23,858 nucleotides of DNA from Treponema sp. (GCA_016297405.1 JAEDGP010000031.1:1-23858), one strand, 5' to 3'. Positions 15,242 through 22,024 are shown, counted from the stretch's first letter. A program made the numbers and translations. Notes: generated by a model from the sequence alone, not told the origin.

Positions 15242-15460
15242 GTGGCTAAAGAAGAAGCTATTGAAGTTGAAGGTGTTGTAAAAGAAGCATTGCCAAACAC
15301 AATGTTCCGTGTTGAACTTCCAAACGGACACATGATTATGGCACACCTGTCCGGCAAGATGCGCAAGCATTATATCAGAATCGTTCCAGGTGACAGCGTA
15401 AAGGTTGCCCTTTCACCTTACGACCTTGATAAGGGTCGCATCATTTTCCGCCAGCGCTAA
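15242..15460 (+). CDS. infA: Translation initiation factor IF-1
   Basis: A 72-aa S1/OB-fold protein that binds the ribosomal A site during initiation. It is almost collinear with E. coli IF-1: LPNTMFRVELPNGH, AHLSGKMRKHYIRI, PGDSVKV and SPYDLDKGRIIFR. The start is GTG at 15242, with GGAGGA 5-6 nt upstream; an ATG at 15232 is out of frame. It is monocistronic here, not in a ribosomal protein operon. The leader is AT-rich and contains the perfect palindrome TTCTTTTAAAAGAA (15194-15207). Its last 20 nt overlap the 3' end of the convergent J-domain gene. Confidence 0.98.
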   Translation: MAKEEAIEVEGVVKEALPNTMFRVELPNGHMIMAHLSGKMRKHYIRIVPGDSVKVALSPYDLDKGRIIFRQR

Positions 15461-16040
15461 ACCTATCCATTAATTCACGGAGTGATTCTATCACTCCTGT
15501 GAATCCGTTTATCATAATCCAAAGACACACAATTGGTCCAACTGGGATAAAAATCCAAAATACACTTAACAATGAAAATCCCAATACACATTGAAGAATC
15601 TTCAGCAAAAGCATAAAGAGGGTCTGCCATACAGATTCCCCCTTTCGGGAGTCTTCTTTACGAAATTGAGAGGAATAATAGTATCCGCCAGACTGTTCCT
15701 GATTATTTCTATAACCACCCTGAAACCAGTTCCAGAAGGACTGTTCATCATTAAAAGGATTCTTATTTTCCCAAGCATTTCCTGATTGTTGCTGTCCATA
15801 ACCAGAAGATGCATTTGATGCATAATTGCAGCTGGCCCTTGAACGATCGTATTCACGTCTTTTCTGTGGATTGCTAAGTGTTAAATAAGCAAGAGAAATT
15901 TCTTTGAAGATTTCTTCTGCGTTAGAATCTTCATGATTTCTGTCTGGATGATACATGAAGGCAAGCTTTCTATAAGCTTTTTTGATTTCCTCTTCAGAAG
16001 CATTTTCTGCTACCCCGAGCACTTTGTAATAATCAATCAC
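15441..16040 (-). CDS. J-domain membrane protein (DnaJ-like co-chaperone)
   Basis: A 199-aa protein with an N-terminal J-domain (residues 2-65): DYYKVLGV, helix II EEEIKKAYRKLAFMYHPD with HPD at 31-33, and FKEISLAYLTLSNPQKRREYD. The HPD motif stimulates Hsp70 (DnaK) ATPase activity. A Gly/Gln/Ser/Asn-rich linker follows, then one or two hydrophobic segments near residues 140-180 (QTLFMLLLKILQCVLGF; FWIFIPVGPIVCLWIM) that place it in the inner membrane. There is no zinc-finger or substrate domain, so it is a type III J-protein. I choose GTG 16040, 7 nt after AAGGGG; a TTG at 16046 sits too close to that site. It lies 64 nt after the RRM gene and overlaps infA by 20 nt at the 3' end. Confidence 0.85.
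   Translation of the reverse strand: MIDYYKVLGVAENASEEEIKKAYRKLAFMYHPDRNHEDSNAEEIFKEISLAYLTLSNPQKRREYDRSRASCNYASNASSGYGQQQSGNAWENKNPFNDEQSFWNWFQGGYRNNQEQSGGYYYSSQFRKEDSRKGESVWQTLFMLLLKILQCVLGFSLLSVFWIFIPVGPIVCLWIMINGFTGVIESLRELMDRFSAGGK
15473..15504. promoter_or_regulatory. 14-bp hairpin just past infA, inside the J-protein gene
   Basis: ATTCACGGAGTGAT (15473-15486), loop TCT, then ATCACTCC plus GTGAAT (15490-15504) with one bulged T. It begins 12 nt after the infA stop. There is no U-run on the plus side, so it may stabilise the infA mRNA 3' end or block convergent read-through rather than terminate alone. Confidence 0.5.
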
Positions 16041-16104
16041 ACGCAATCCCCTTACAATAAGCTTATTTAAAGGTAATAATAAAACACATCTGAATCAAGG
16101 AAAA

Positions 16105-16395
16105 TCAATACTGTTTTTTAAATAATGAAGCAGGACTGAAATTCTTTTCCCTATCTTCTGCAACGTTCACACGCAGCTTTCTGCCTTCAAAATCATTTCC
16201 GTTCAAAGCCCGGATTGCAGCAAATGCCTCATCATCATCTGGCATTTCCACAAACCCAAAACCTTTTGAAGCGCCTGTATCGCGATTTTTGATTATTGTA
16301 ACCGTAGAAACTTCTCCATAAGCTTCAAAGGCAGTTCTAAGAGTTTCTTCAGTTGTATTAAAGCTCAAATTTCCAGCATATATTCGTTTTGCCAT
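16105..16395 (-). CDS. RRM-type RNA-binding protein
   Basis: A 96-aa protein made of one RNA recognition motif. RNP2 is IYAGNL (residues 5-10) and RNP1 is KGFGFVEM (44-51), with aromatic residues at the RNA-stacking positions. The rest of the beta-alpha-beta-beta-alpha-beta fold is present (EETLRTAFEAYGEVS, EAFAAIRALNGNDFEGRKLRVN), followed by a short basic tail. Bacterial single-RRM proteins of this kind bind single-stranded RNA; their targets are mostly unknown. AGGAG lies about 10 nt before the ATG. Only 14 nt separate it from the purN stop, so it is probably the last or next-to-last cistron of the purine operon. Confidence 0.92.
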   Translation of the reverse strand: MAKRIYAGNLSFNTTEETLRTAFEAYGEVSTVTIIKNRDTGASKGFGFVEMPDDDEAFAAIRALNGNDFEGRKLRVNVAEDREKNFSPASLFKKQY

Positions 16396-16409
16396 TTTTC
16401 TGAATTCTC

Positions 16410-17039
16410 CTACGCAAAATCCCTTACCAAAATCAAAGCCCCTTCAACAATAGCTTCATGCTCTTTAGGAGCAATACGTCCATAAAGGGAATCAGGATCA
16501 TCGCCTTCCATTACAGGAACCTTTTTCTGAATAAGAATTTTTCCCCCATCACATTCACCATTCACAAGATGAATGGTACATCCACTTTCCTTTTCACCAG
16601 CTGCAAGAACAGCTTCGTGCACATGATGTCCCCACATTCCTACTCCACCAAATTTTGGAAGAAGAGCTGGATGGAGATTAATTATCTTGTTGGCAAATTC
16701 ATCAATAATTTTTCCCGAAAGGACTGTAAGCCAGCCAGCCTGAACAATTGCGCACACATCCATTTGATGACAGATTTCCAGAACTTTATCGCTTACTGCA
16801 ATACGCTTTTCGTCTCTAGTAGCTGCTTTTGCAACTTCTGCACCCATAACCGCATAAGGACTTGTGACAAATGTTTTTATGCCAGCTTTGCAAGCTCTTT
16901 CCAAAGCATAGGCATCCTTATGGTCGCTGATGACAGCCACAATCTGATAAGGACAATCTTTTGTACTCTTCTCATAATCCATCAACGCCTGAAGGTTTGT
17001 TCCTCCACCGCTTACAAGTACTGCAATCTTTTTGCTCAT
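16410..17039 (-). CDS. purN: Phosphoribosylglycinamide formyltransferase 1
   Basis: Folate-dependent GAR transformylase, third step of purine synthesis, 209 aa. The N-terminus KIAVLVSGGGTNLQAL is the phosphate-binding start. The catalytic region INLHPALLPKFGG gives the Asn and His of the active site, and HLVNGECDGGKIL gives the catalytic Asp. The segment VGMWGHHVHEAVLAAG follows the variant seen in clostridial-type enzymes rather than the E. coli sequence. I start it at ATG 17039 (MSKKIAV), with GGGAG about 6 nt upstream; a longer frame to 17117 would run through an RNA hairpin and encode a Cys/Trp-rich leader that does not belong to the family. A hairpin with a U-rich 3' flank separates it from purM. 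Confidence 0.94.
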   Translation of the reverse strand: MSKKIAVLVSGGGTNLQALMDYEKSTKDCPYQIVAVISDHKDAYALERACKAGIKTFVTSPYAVMGAEVAKAATRDEKRIAVSDKVLEICHQMDVCAIVQAGWLTVLSGKIIDEFANKIINLHPALLPKFGGVGMWGHHVHEAVLAAGEKESGCTIHLVNGECDGGKILIQKKVPVMEGDDPDSLYGRIAPKEHEAIVEGALILVRDFA

Positions 17040-17050
17040 ATTTTCTCCCA

Positions 17051-17109
17051 CTAAAAATAAGGGCTGCTCTGATACGCTTTGAACAAAAAGCCAAAGACAG
17101 GAGCAGCCC
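17051..17109 (-). terminator. Intercistronic hairpin with U-tract between purM and purN
   Basis: On the minus strand GGGCTGCTC (17109-17101) pairs perfectly with GAGCAGCCC (17069-17061), with CTTTG/CAAAG able to pair within the loop. It is followed directly by TTATTTTT and then, 4-5 nt later, the purN Shine-Dalgarno. It begins 22 nt after the purM stop. It looks like a partial terminator or attenuator that lowers purN expression relative to purM. Confidence 0.65.
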
Positions 17110-17131
17110 AATTTCAATTCTTTTCTAATGA

Positions 17132-18229
17132 TTATGCATCTTCAAAAATAACTGCATCTTTTTGACCGCTCACTTCGCCTTCAGCATAAGCTACACGACC
17201 AATTTTATAAGCTTTCATATCAGGTGTATCTTCACGATGATATTTTGAAGCATTCTTGTTGAACATTTCAACAATAGCGTCAGCATCTTTTTCTTTTACA
17301 GCAAGAACAAATCCAATACCCATGTTGAATGTGTTGTATACTGTGTTTAAATCTGCGCCACGGCGGATCAACTCACCAAATACAGGTGGAATATCCCAGC
17401 TTGATCTTTTGATTACCGAAACAAGCTGCTTCTTTCCATCCTTTGCTTTTGGATACATACGTGGAATATTTTCATAGAATCCGCCACCAGTAACATGAAC
17501 CATACCATGAACAGATTTACGGAACTTTTCAAGAACTTCCATTACAGGGCGAACATAAATACGTGTTGGAGTAAGAAGAACTTCGCCAATTGATTTACCT
17601 GTTGGCTGACCATTCATTGTAAATGGATCATCAAAATTCGAAACCAGCTTACGAACAAGGCTGAAACCGTTAGAATGAACACCAGTTGAAGAAAGTCCGA
17701 TAAGAACATCTCCTTCTTTGATATCATTTCCGGTTATCATTTCATCTTTTTCGCCAACACCTACAGCAAAACCTGCAAGGTCATATTTTCCCTCATCATA
17801 AAAATCAGGCATTTCTGCTGTTTCACCACCAAGAAGTGCACAACCAGCATCAACACAACCATCAGCCACACCCTTTACAAGGTCAGCTGCAACATCTGCA
17901 TCAAGCTTGCCGCAAGCTACATAGTCAAGGAAGAAAAGTGACTTTGTTCCAGAACAAAGAATATCATTTACGCTCATAGCAACACAGTCGATACCAACTG
18001 TATCATACTTTTTGAGTTTGAAAGCGATGTCGAGCTTTGTTCCTACACCGTCAGTTCCACTTACCATTACAGGATTTTTAAGTCCTTTTGGAATCGAGAA
18101 CATTCCGTTGAAACTTCCAAGATCTGTAAGCAGACCTGGAATACGGGTTCTTGCAGCTTGTTCTTTATACTTGTTTACTGCGCGATAACCTTCTTCTACG
18201 TCTACACCAGCTTCTTTGTAACTTGCCAT
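17132..18229 (-). CDS. purM: Phosphoribosylformylglycinamidine cyclo-ligase (AIR synthetase)
   Basis: ATP-dependent enzyme that closes the imidazole ring to give AIR, fifth step of purine synthesis, 365 aa. Family motifs in order: GTDGVGTK (phosphate and metal loop), MSVNDILCSGTKSLFFLDY, ALLGGETAEMPDFY, GLSSTGVHSNGFSLVR and HVTGGGFYENIPRM. The length is slightly above the E. coli enzyme (345 aa). ATG 18229 is preceded by a perfect AGGAGG 5 nt upstream, the strongest ribosome binding site of the window. It lies 61 nt after purF, with no terminator in the gap, and upstream of the purM-purN hairpin. Confidence 0.96.
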   Translation of the reverse strand: MASYKEAGVDVEEGYRAVNKYKEQAARTRIPGLLTDLGSFNGMFSIPKGLKNPVMVSGTDGVGTKLDIAFKLKKYDTVGIDCVAMSVNDILCSGTKSLFFLDYVACGKLDADVAADLVKGVADGCVDAGCALLGGETAEMPDFYDEGKYDLAGFAVGVGEKDEMITGNDIKEGDVLIGLSSTGVHSNGFSLVRKLVSNFDDPFTMNGQPTGKSIGEVLLTPTRIYVRPVMEVLEKFRKSVHGMVHVTGGGFYENIPRMYPKAKDGKKQLVSVIKRSSWDIPPVFGELIRRGADLNTVYNTFNMGIGFVLAVKEKDADAIVEMFNKNASKYHREDTPDMKAYKIGRVAYAEGEVSGQKDAVIFEDA

Positions 18230-18290
18230 TTTGGCCTCCTATATATTTTGCCAGATATTTCCGGCCTTTTTCATCTTTTTTTGAACTTTA

Positions 18291-19754
18291 TCAGTTTAAC
18301 TTTGTCCCGGCAATTTCACCTGGAACAGACATTGGATATTCTCCCGTAAAGCATCCTTTACAGAACCCGCACTGATTTGGATTGCAGCTCTTAAGAGCTT
18401 CAAACATGCCGTCCACGCTGATGAACGCAAGAGAATCGGCGCCAATTTCTTTACGAATCTGTTCCACATCATGAGCAGAAGAAATAAGTTCCGCTCTTGT
18501 TGGTGTATCAATTCCAAGATGGCATGGAAATTTTACAGGTGGCGAAGATACACGGAAATGAACTTCCTTAGCTCCAGCCCTGCGGATAATCTGAACAAGG
18601 CGACGGCTTGTGGTTCCGCGAACAATCGAATCATCGATTACAATAACACGTTTTCCATCCACATCGCTTTTCAGGGCATTCAGCTTTACAAAAACCATAT
18701 TTTCACGCTCTTTTTGAGTCGGAGCAATAAAAGTTCGTCCAATATACTTGTTCTTAACGATTCCCATCCCATAAGGGATTCCAGTTGCCTTCGAATAACC
18801 CAGGGCAGCACCAAGACCTGAATCAGGAACACCCATTACCACATCTGCTTCTACAGGACTTTCTTTTGCAAGCTGCGCACCCATCTTCAACCTTGCATTC
18901 TGTACCGGAATTTCATCGATTATGGAATCAGGACGAGCGAAATAAACGTATTCGAAAATGCAGGTACGTTTTGAAGTCTTTTCCCCAAATTCAAATGAAA
19001 GCACACCATCTTTATTGATGATTACGATTTCGCCAGGACGAATATCACGGACAAACGCAGCATTCATGGCATCGATGGCGCAGGATTCAGAAGCCAACAC
19101 CCAACCGTTATCAACTTTTCCAAGACATAACGGACGAATGCCGTTAGGATCACGGGCTCCAACAAGACAATTCTCCGTCATTACACAAAGTGCAAAAGAT
19201 CCTTTAATCATCTGGATTGTATCTGTAAGAGCTCTTTCAAGCCCTTTTTTATAGCTTTTTGCAATAAGCTTAAGGATAACTTCAGTATCACTGGAAGAAG
19301 CAAATGTGGAACCAGAATCCTCAAGCATTTCCCTAAGCTGTTCATAATTTACAAGCTGTCCGTTGTGGGCTACGGCTATACTTCCAAGCTTTGACTGGCT
19401 GAACATCGGCTGAGCATTTTCCAAAGTTTTTGCACCGGCTGTTGCATAGCGAACATGGCCTACAGCAATGTGCCCCTTAAGATCTACAAGATGTTCGGTT
19501 TTGAAGACATCGGAAACAAGTCCCATATTCTTATAAACCTTTACTTCAGAACCATCAGAAACAGCAATCCCTGCACTTTCCTGACCACGGTGCTGCAATG
19601 CATAAAGACCAAAATATGCCAGGGACGCAGGATTCATGGTTTTGCTTTTAGAAGCATCTTCCTCTGATTCAGGCTTATTTAGATAAACACCCACAACTCC
19701 ACATTCATCGTGAAGCTTATCGTCTGATTCTGTGTATACAACTGAATTTTCCAT
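18291..19754 (-). CDS. purF: Amidophosphoribosyltransferase
   Basis: Committing step of purine synthesis: PRPP plus glutamine to phosphoribosylamine; 487 aa. A 17-residue propeptide must be removed to expose the N-terminal nucleophile Cys18 (HDECGVVGVY). The glutaminase half includes HRGQESAGIAV and GHVRYAT. The transferase half has the PRPP loop VIVIDDSIVRGTTS (residues 370-383). Cys265, Cys411, Cys465 and Cys468 are spaced 146, 54 and 3 apart, nearly as the four [4Fe-4S] ligands of the Bacillus subtilis enzyme, so this is the oxygen-sensitive iron-sulphur type, fitting an anaerobe. Its ATG overlaps the purE stop (TAATG), which implies coupled translation. Confidence 0.97.
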   Translation of the reverse strand: MENSVVYTESDDKLHDECGVVGVYLNKPESEEDASKSKTMNPASLAYFGLYALQHRGQESAGIAVSDGSEVKVYKNMGLVSDVFKTEHLVDLKGHIAVGHVRYATAGAKTLENAQPMFSQSKLGSIAVAHNGQLVNYEQLREMLEDSGSTFASSSDTEVILKLIAKSYKKGLERALTDTIQMIKGSFALCVMTENCLVGARDPNGIRPLCLGKVDNGWVLASESCAIDAMNAAFVRDIRPGEIVIINKDGVLSFEFGEKTSKRTCIFEYVYFARPDSIIDEIPVQNARLKMGAQLAKESPVEADVVMGVPDSGLGAALGYSKATGIPYGMGIVKNKYIGRTFIAPTQKERENMVFVKLNALKSDVDGKRVIVIDDSIVRGTTSRRLVQIIRRAGAKEVHFRVSSPPVKFPCHLGIDTPTRAELISSAHDVEQIRKEIGADSLAFISVDGMFEALKSCNPNQCGFCKGCFTGEYPMSVPGEIAGTKLN

Positions 19755-20251
19755 TAGAATGTTACTCCTGCTTCAACACCAGCGGCTGCATCATCTGCAA
19801 GCTTTTTTCTGAAAGCAAGAAGCTTTGTCTTAAGTTCCGGATATTTTATTGAAAGTATCTGACATGCAAGATAACCTGCATTTTTAGCATTACCGATTCC
19901 AACTGTCGCAACAGGAATCTGAGGTGGCATCTGCACAATAGAAAGAAGAGCATCCATACCCCCAAGACCATTAGATTTGTCGCTTACACACTCAAGGGGA
20001 ACTCCAATAACAGGAATGGTTGTAATACCTGCAATAACACCAGGAAGAGCAGCTGCTAATCCTGCTCCTGCAATAATCACCTCAAAACCTTCATCTTCAC
20101 ACTGTTTTACCGTTTTATGAAGAAGCTCTCCTGCACGATGTGCAGAAATGACAAATGCCTTGTATTCAATTCCGAATTCCTCAAGAACAGCAGCAGCCTT
20201 ACCCATAGTGGCTGTATCTGATTTTGAGCCGAAGAAGATGGCAACTTTCAC
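19754..20251 (-). CDS. purE: N5-carboxyaminoimidazole ribonucleotide mutase / AIR carboxylase PurE
   Basis: Carboxylation step from AIR toward CAIR, 165 aa (normal length). Motifs: FGSKSDTATM, the active-site SAHR, GAGLAAALPGV, PVIGVPL and SIVQMPPQIPVATVGI. Two points are notable. The SAHR loop is of class I form, not the SAHK form I recall for class II Treponema denticola PurE. The second signature reads AAALPG, where the familiar class I form is AAHLPG, so that histidine is missing. No purK is nearby. I start it at GTG 20251 (VKVAIFFG), with GGAGG 4 nt upstream. A TTG at 20350 would add 33 hydrophobic residues through the leader hairpin and is rejected. It is the first cistron of purE-purF-purM-purN. 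Confidence 0.93.
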   Translation of the reverse strand: MKVAIFFGSKSDTATMGKAAAVLEEFGIEYKAFVISAHRAGELLHKTVKQCEDEGFEVIIAGAGLAAALPGVIAGITTIPVIGVPLECVSDKSNGLGGMDALLSIVQMPPQIPVATVGIGNAKNAGYLACQILSIKYPELKTKLLAFRKKLADDAAAGVEAGVTF

Positions 20252-20268
20252 AGGACCTCCAGAATCAG

Positions 20269-20310
20269 CGGCTTTCTTGATAAATGCCAAAAGACTATAG
20301 CCAAGAGCCG
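20269..20310 (-). promoter_or_regulatory. Leader hairpin of the purine operon
   Basis: On the minus strand CGGCTCTTG (20310-20302) pairs with CAAGAAAGCCG (20279-20269), nine pairs with a two-A bulge. It lies near the predicted RNA 5' end and ends 9 nt before the purE Shine-Dalgarno, so it could control translation or RNA stability. Confidence 0.4.
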
Positions 20311-20326
20311 TTGATAGAAGACTATA
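20291..20326 (-). repeat. Direct repeat TATAGTCTT in the purE promoter/leader
   Basis: TATAGTCTT occurs twice on the minus strand (20326-20318 and 20299-20291), 27 bp apart. The first copy contains the -10 box. The second lies in the loop of the leader hairpin. They could be paired regulator sites or chance. Confidence 0.35.
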
Positions 20327-20350
20327 CCATAAAACAAGGCCTTCAATCAA
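20321..20350 (-). promoter_or_regulatory. Promoter of the purine operon
   Basis: On the minus strand TTGATT (20350-20345), 18 nt, TATAGT (20326-20321). Transcription should begin near 20314, leaving a leader of about 63 nt before the purE GTG. The -35 lies inside the terminator stem of the upstream gene. Confidence 0.55.
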
Positions 20351-20364
20351 TAAATCGAAGGCCT
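20327..20364 (-). terminator. Terminator of the DJ-1/PfpI gene overlapping the purE promoter
   Basis: GAAGGCCT (20357-20364) and AGGCCTTC (20337-20344) are a perfect inverted repeat, extendable by GAT/ATT pairs to about 11 bp. On the minus strand it is followed by TTGTTTTAT. Because the purE -35 sits between and within the arms, it could also act as an operator. Confidence 0.6.
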
Positions 20365-20459
20365 ATATAATCAATGCAAGAGATTTAATGAAAGATTTTT
20401 TTTACAGCATCAAAAAGAATGCAGATAGATCATGAAAAACGGACAAACCTCTGCATCAG

Positions 20460-21083
20460 CTAGCGTTGGATTGAAGTTGCATGAATGAGATCTGCAACTT
20501 TCTGACCATGAAGCATAAGAACAAGCTGCATAGCAAACTGTTCAGCAGTACCAGGTCCACGCCCCGTAACCAGATTTCCATCAACAACGAATGGAACAGA
20601 GCGTTCAAGTCGGGAACCTTCCATAAGTTCCATCATCCGCTCAGGAGTTCCGCAGTATTCAACAAGCCCTTCTTCCATACCAGGGTAGCAAGTCCATTTT
20701 TTTCCTTTTAAGATACCGGTCTTTGCAAGCACAACCGCCGGAGCAGCACACAAAGCCGATGTGATTTTGCCATTTTCATAGCAGCGCACAAGAAAATCAC
20801 AGACTCCATGACATAAGCCAAGATTCACTGAACCTGGCATTCCTCCTGGAACATAAACCAAATCAGGAAGCTGAGATGAATATTCCTTTTCGAATTCAAC
20901 GAACGAAAGGTCTGCCTTCACGAATATACCGTGAGAACCGCGAACCATATTTTCCTTCTGAACCGATGGAGAAGGAACAGCTACAGTCTGAACCCCTGTG
21001 TCTGCCCTGCGAAGATAATCAATAATCGTTACCGCTTCGATTTCCTCAAAGCCGTCAGCCAAAAAAACAACTGCTTTTTTCAT
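20460..21083 (-). CDS. DJ-1/PfpI superfamily protein
   Basis: A 207-aa cytoplasmic protein of the DJ-1/ThiJ/YajL type; family members act as stress-related deglycases or chaperones, and the exact activity here is unknown. The N-terminus KKAVVFLADGFEEIEA holds the conserved Glu (13/14). VPGGMPGSVNL is the oxyanion turn. Nucleophile Cys112 is in ALCAAPAVVLAKTG, the nucleophile elbow. The C-terminal TGRGPGTAEQFA block is also standard. I start it at ATG 21083. There is no Shine-Dalgarno, but TTGCAA, 17 nt and TAGAAT end 7 nt upstream, so the mRNA is likely leaderless; a start at 21119 would lie upstream of that promoter. It is followed after about 95 nt by a terminator. Confidence 0.92.
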   Translation of the reverse strand: MKKAVVFLADGFEEIEAVTIIDYLRRADTGVQTVAVPSPSVQKENMVRGSHGIFVKADLSFVEFEKEYSSQLPDLVYVPGGMPGSVNLGLCHGVCDFLVRCYENGKITSALCAAPAVVLAKTGILKGKKWTCYPGMEEGLVEYCGTPERMMELMEGSRLERSVPFVVDGNLVTGRGPGTAEQFAMQLVLMLHGQKVADLIHATSIQR

Positions 21084-21119
21084 GACGGATATTCTATCAT
21101 GAAAGCAAAGTATTTGCAA
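21084..21119 (-). promoter_or_regulatory. Leaderless promoter of the DJ-1/PfpI gene
   Basis: On the minus strand TTGCAA (21119-21114), exactly 17 nt, TAGAAT (21096-21091), then 7 nt to the ATG at 21083. It is the best-formed leaderless promoter in the window. Confidence 0.65.
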
Positions 21120-21125
21120 AAATCA

Positions 21126-21650
21126 TCATTTGCCGGAAAACGAAGGAAGCTTTTTCTGCCATGGCTCATGCAGAACCAAAGCAAGCTTCAAGGAAAACGA
21201 GTACTTATCATTCAAAGCGATGGGCGCACGAAAAAATGCTTCAAACCGGCTTCCCAAATACTGGCTGAAGCGGAAACCACCCTGAAAACCTGCAAAATAA
21301 TCGAAAGTAAACAGATTTTTTTGAAAATTATAGCTTGGACAAAAGCCTACAGTCGCAAAGAAAAGACTTGCCATGGCGCCCCCTCTTACAGCCAACTGAA
21401 AATCAGAGTCCGAAAAATCGTTTTGCATTTCAAATGAGCCAAAATACGTAAGATCGCACATGCCATAAATCCACTGAGTTGGCACAGGTGTCGTATAGCG
21501 ATAGACGCTTGCCTCAAATGAATATCCGCTGCCATCCTGATTCTTAAATGTGCCTGCATCCAGACCAATCAAATAACGGGTATCAAACTGAGCAAAACAC
21601 TCAATGGAAGGGAAAATTAAAATCAAAAATAAAAAAATCGACTTTTTCAA
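21126..21650 (-). CDS. Exported protein, possible small outer-membrane beta-barrel
   Basis: A 174-aa secreted protein of unknown family. The signal peptide is residues 1-20 (KKSIFLFLILIFPS), with a probable type I cleavage after CFA. The mature part alternates aromatic and polar residues with many Gly (YLIGLDAGTF, YSFEASVYRY, LTYFGSFEM, FDYFAGFQGGFRFSQYLGSRFEAFFRAPIAL), the pattern of an eight-strand barrel. The start is TTG at 21650, which overlaps the stop of the upstream gene (TTGA), so translation is probably coupled; the ribosome binding site is weak. The C-terminus lacks a clear terminal aromatic residue, so barrel assignment is tentative. It forms a two-gene unit with the upstream membrane protein. 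Confidence 0.75.
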   Translation of the reverse strand: MKKSIFLFLILIFPSIECFAQFDTRYLIGLDAGTFKNQDGSGYSFEASVYRYTTPVPTQWIYGMCDLTYFGSFEMQNDFSDSDFQLAVRGGAMASLFFATVGFCPSYNFQKNLFTFDYFAGFQGGFRFSQYLGSRFEAFFRAPIALNDKYSFSLKLALVLHEPWQKKLPSFSGK

Positions 21651-22000
21651 ATAAAACTACCAGGAATTGTCCTTAATGTGCCATACAGGAACAAAGCCAA
21701 AACTGCAGAACATAAAGCCGGCCATAACCCAGGCTCAAGATTGCTTTTGTATATGTCCCAAGTCCAAAACTTGAACTTATAATCGCAGAAAGCCCTTACA
21801 TCAGGCATTTCCCAAACATCACCAAGCCCGCCAAAACAAGTATCGTTGGTAAAAAAGATTCCAGCCTTGCTATAGGGAGGCAATCCGTCTTTATCAATAT
21901 CAAAACCGGCACTTGTTTTGATGAAAAAAACTGTTGCGCATAAAAAACTGGTTATGGTAAGAAAAAAGAAAACAGAAACAACAGTTTTTTTAATCTTCAT
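21647..22000 (-). CDS. Small membrane protein, unknown function
   Basis: A 117-aa protein not recognised. It has a hydrophobic N-terminal segment (residues 8-27, VVSVFFFLTITSFLCATVFF), a middle region of about 60 polar and aromatic residues (SKAGIFFTNDTCFGGLGDVW, WTWDIYKSN) and a second hydrophobic segment (PGLWPALCSAVLALFLYGT). The middle part would face the periplasm, with both ends in the cytoplasm. Two Cys in the middle region (TCFGG, AFCDYK) could form a disulphide. The ATG at 22000 lacks a Shine-Dalgarno; a consensus TATAAT ends 7 nt before it. The gene's stop overlaps the next start. Confidence 0.72.
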   Translation of the reverse strand: MKIKKTVVSVFFFLTITSFLCATVFFIKTSAGFDIDKDGLPPYSKAGIFFTNDTCFGGLGDVWEMPDVRAFCDYKFKFWTWDIYKSNLEPGLWPALCSAVLALFLYGTLRTIPGSFI

Positions 22001-22013
22001 ATTCTATATTATA
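22001..22013 (-). promoter_or_regulatory. -10 element of the membrane/exported protein pair
   Basis: Minus-strand TATAAT (22013-22008) stands 7 nt before the ATG at 22000. The -35 is poor at normal spacing; TTGCAA is present but only 11 nt upstream. The distance fits leaderless transcription. Confidence 0.45.
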
Positions 22014-22024
22014 CAAAAGTTTTT

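Noticed and set aside
16458..17054. 198-codon plus-strand frame
   Set aside because: Antisense to purN, rich in Ser, Cys and Phe as expected for a mirror frame, and without a ribosome binding site.
17040..17117. 26-residue N-terminal extension of PurN
   Set aside because: It would be translated through the intercistronic hairpin. The ATG at 17039 has a good Shine-Dalgarno and matches the family N-terminus.
20252..20320. Purine or ZTP riboswitch in the purE leader
   Set aside because: I could not find the conserved loop-loop or pseudoknot bases of those classes. Only a simple bulged hairpin is visible.
20252..20350. 33-residue N-terminal extension of PurE starting with TTG
   Set aside because: It overlaps the predicted promoter and leader hairpin. 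The GTG at 20251 has GGAGG and gives the usual N-terminus.
20931..21437. 168-codon plus-strand frame
   Set aside because: Antisense to the DJ-1 gene and the exported protein, and would pass through the DJ-1 promoter. No recognisable motif.
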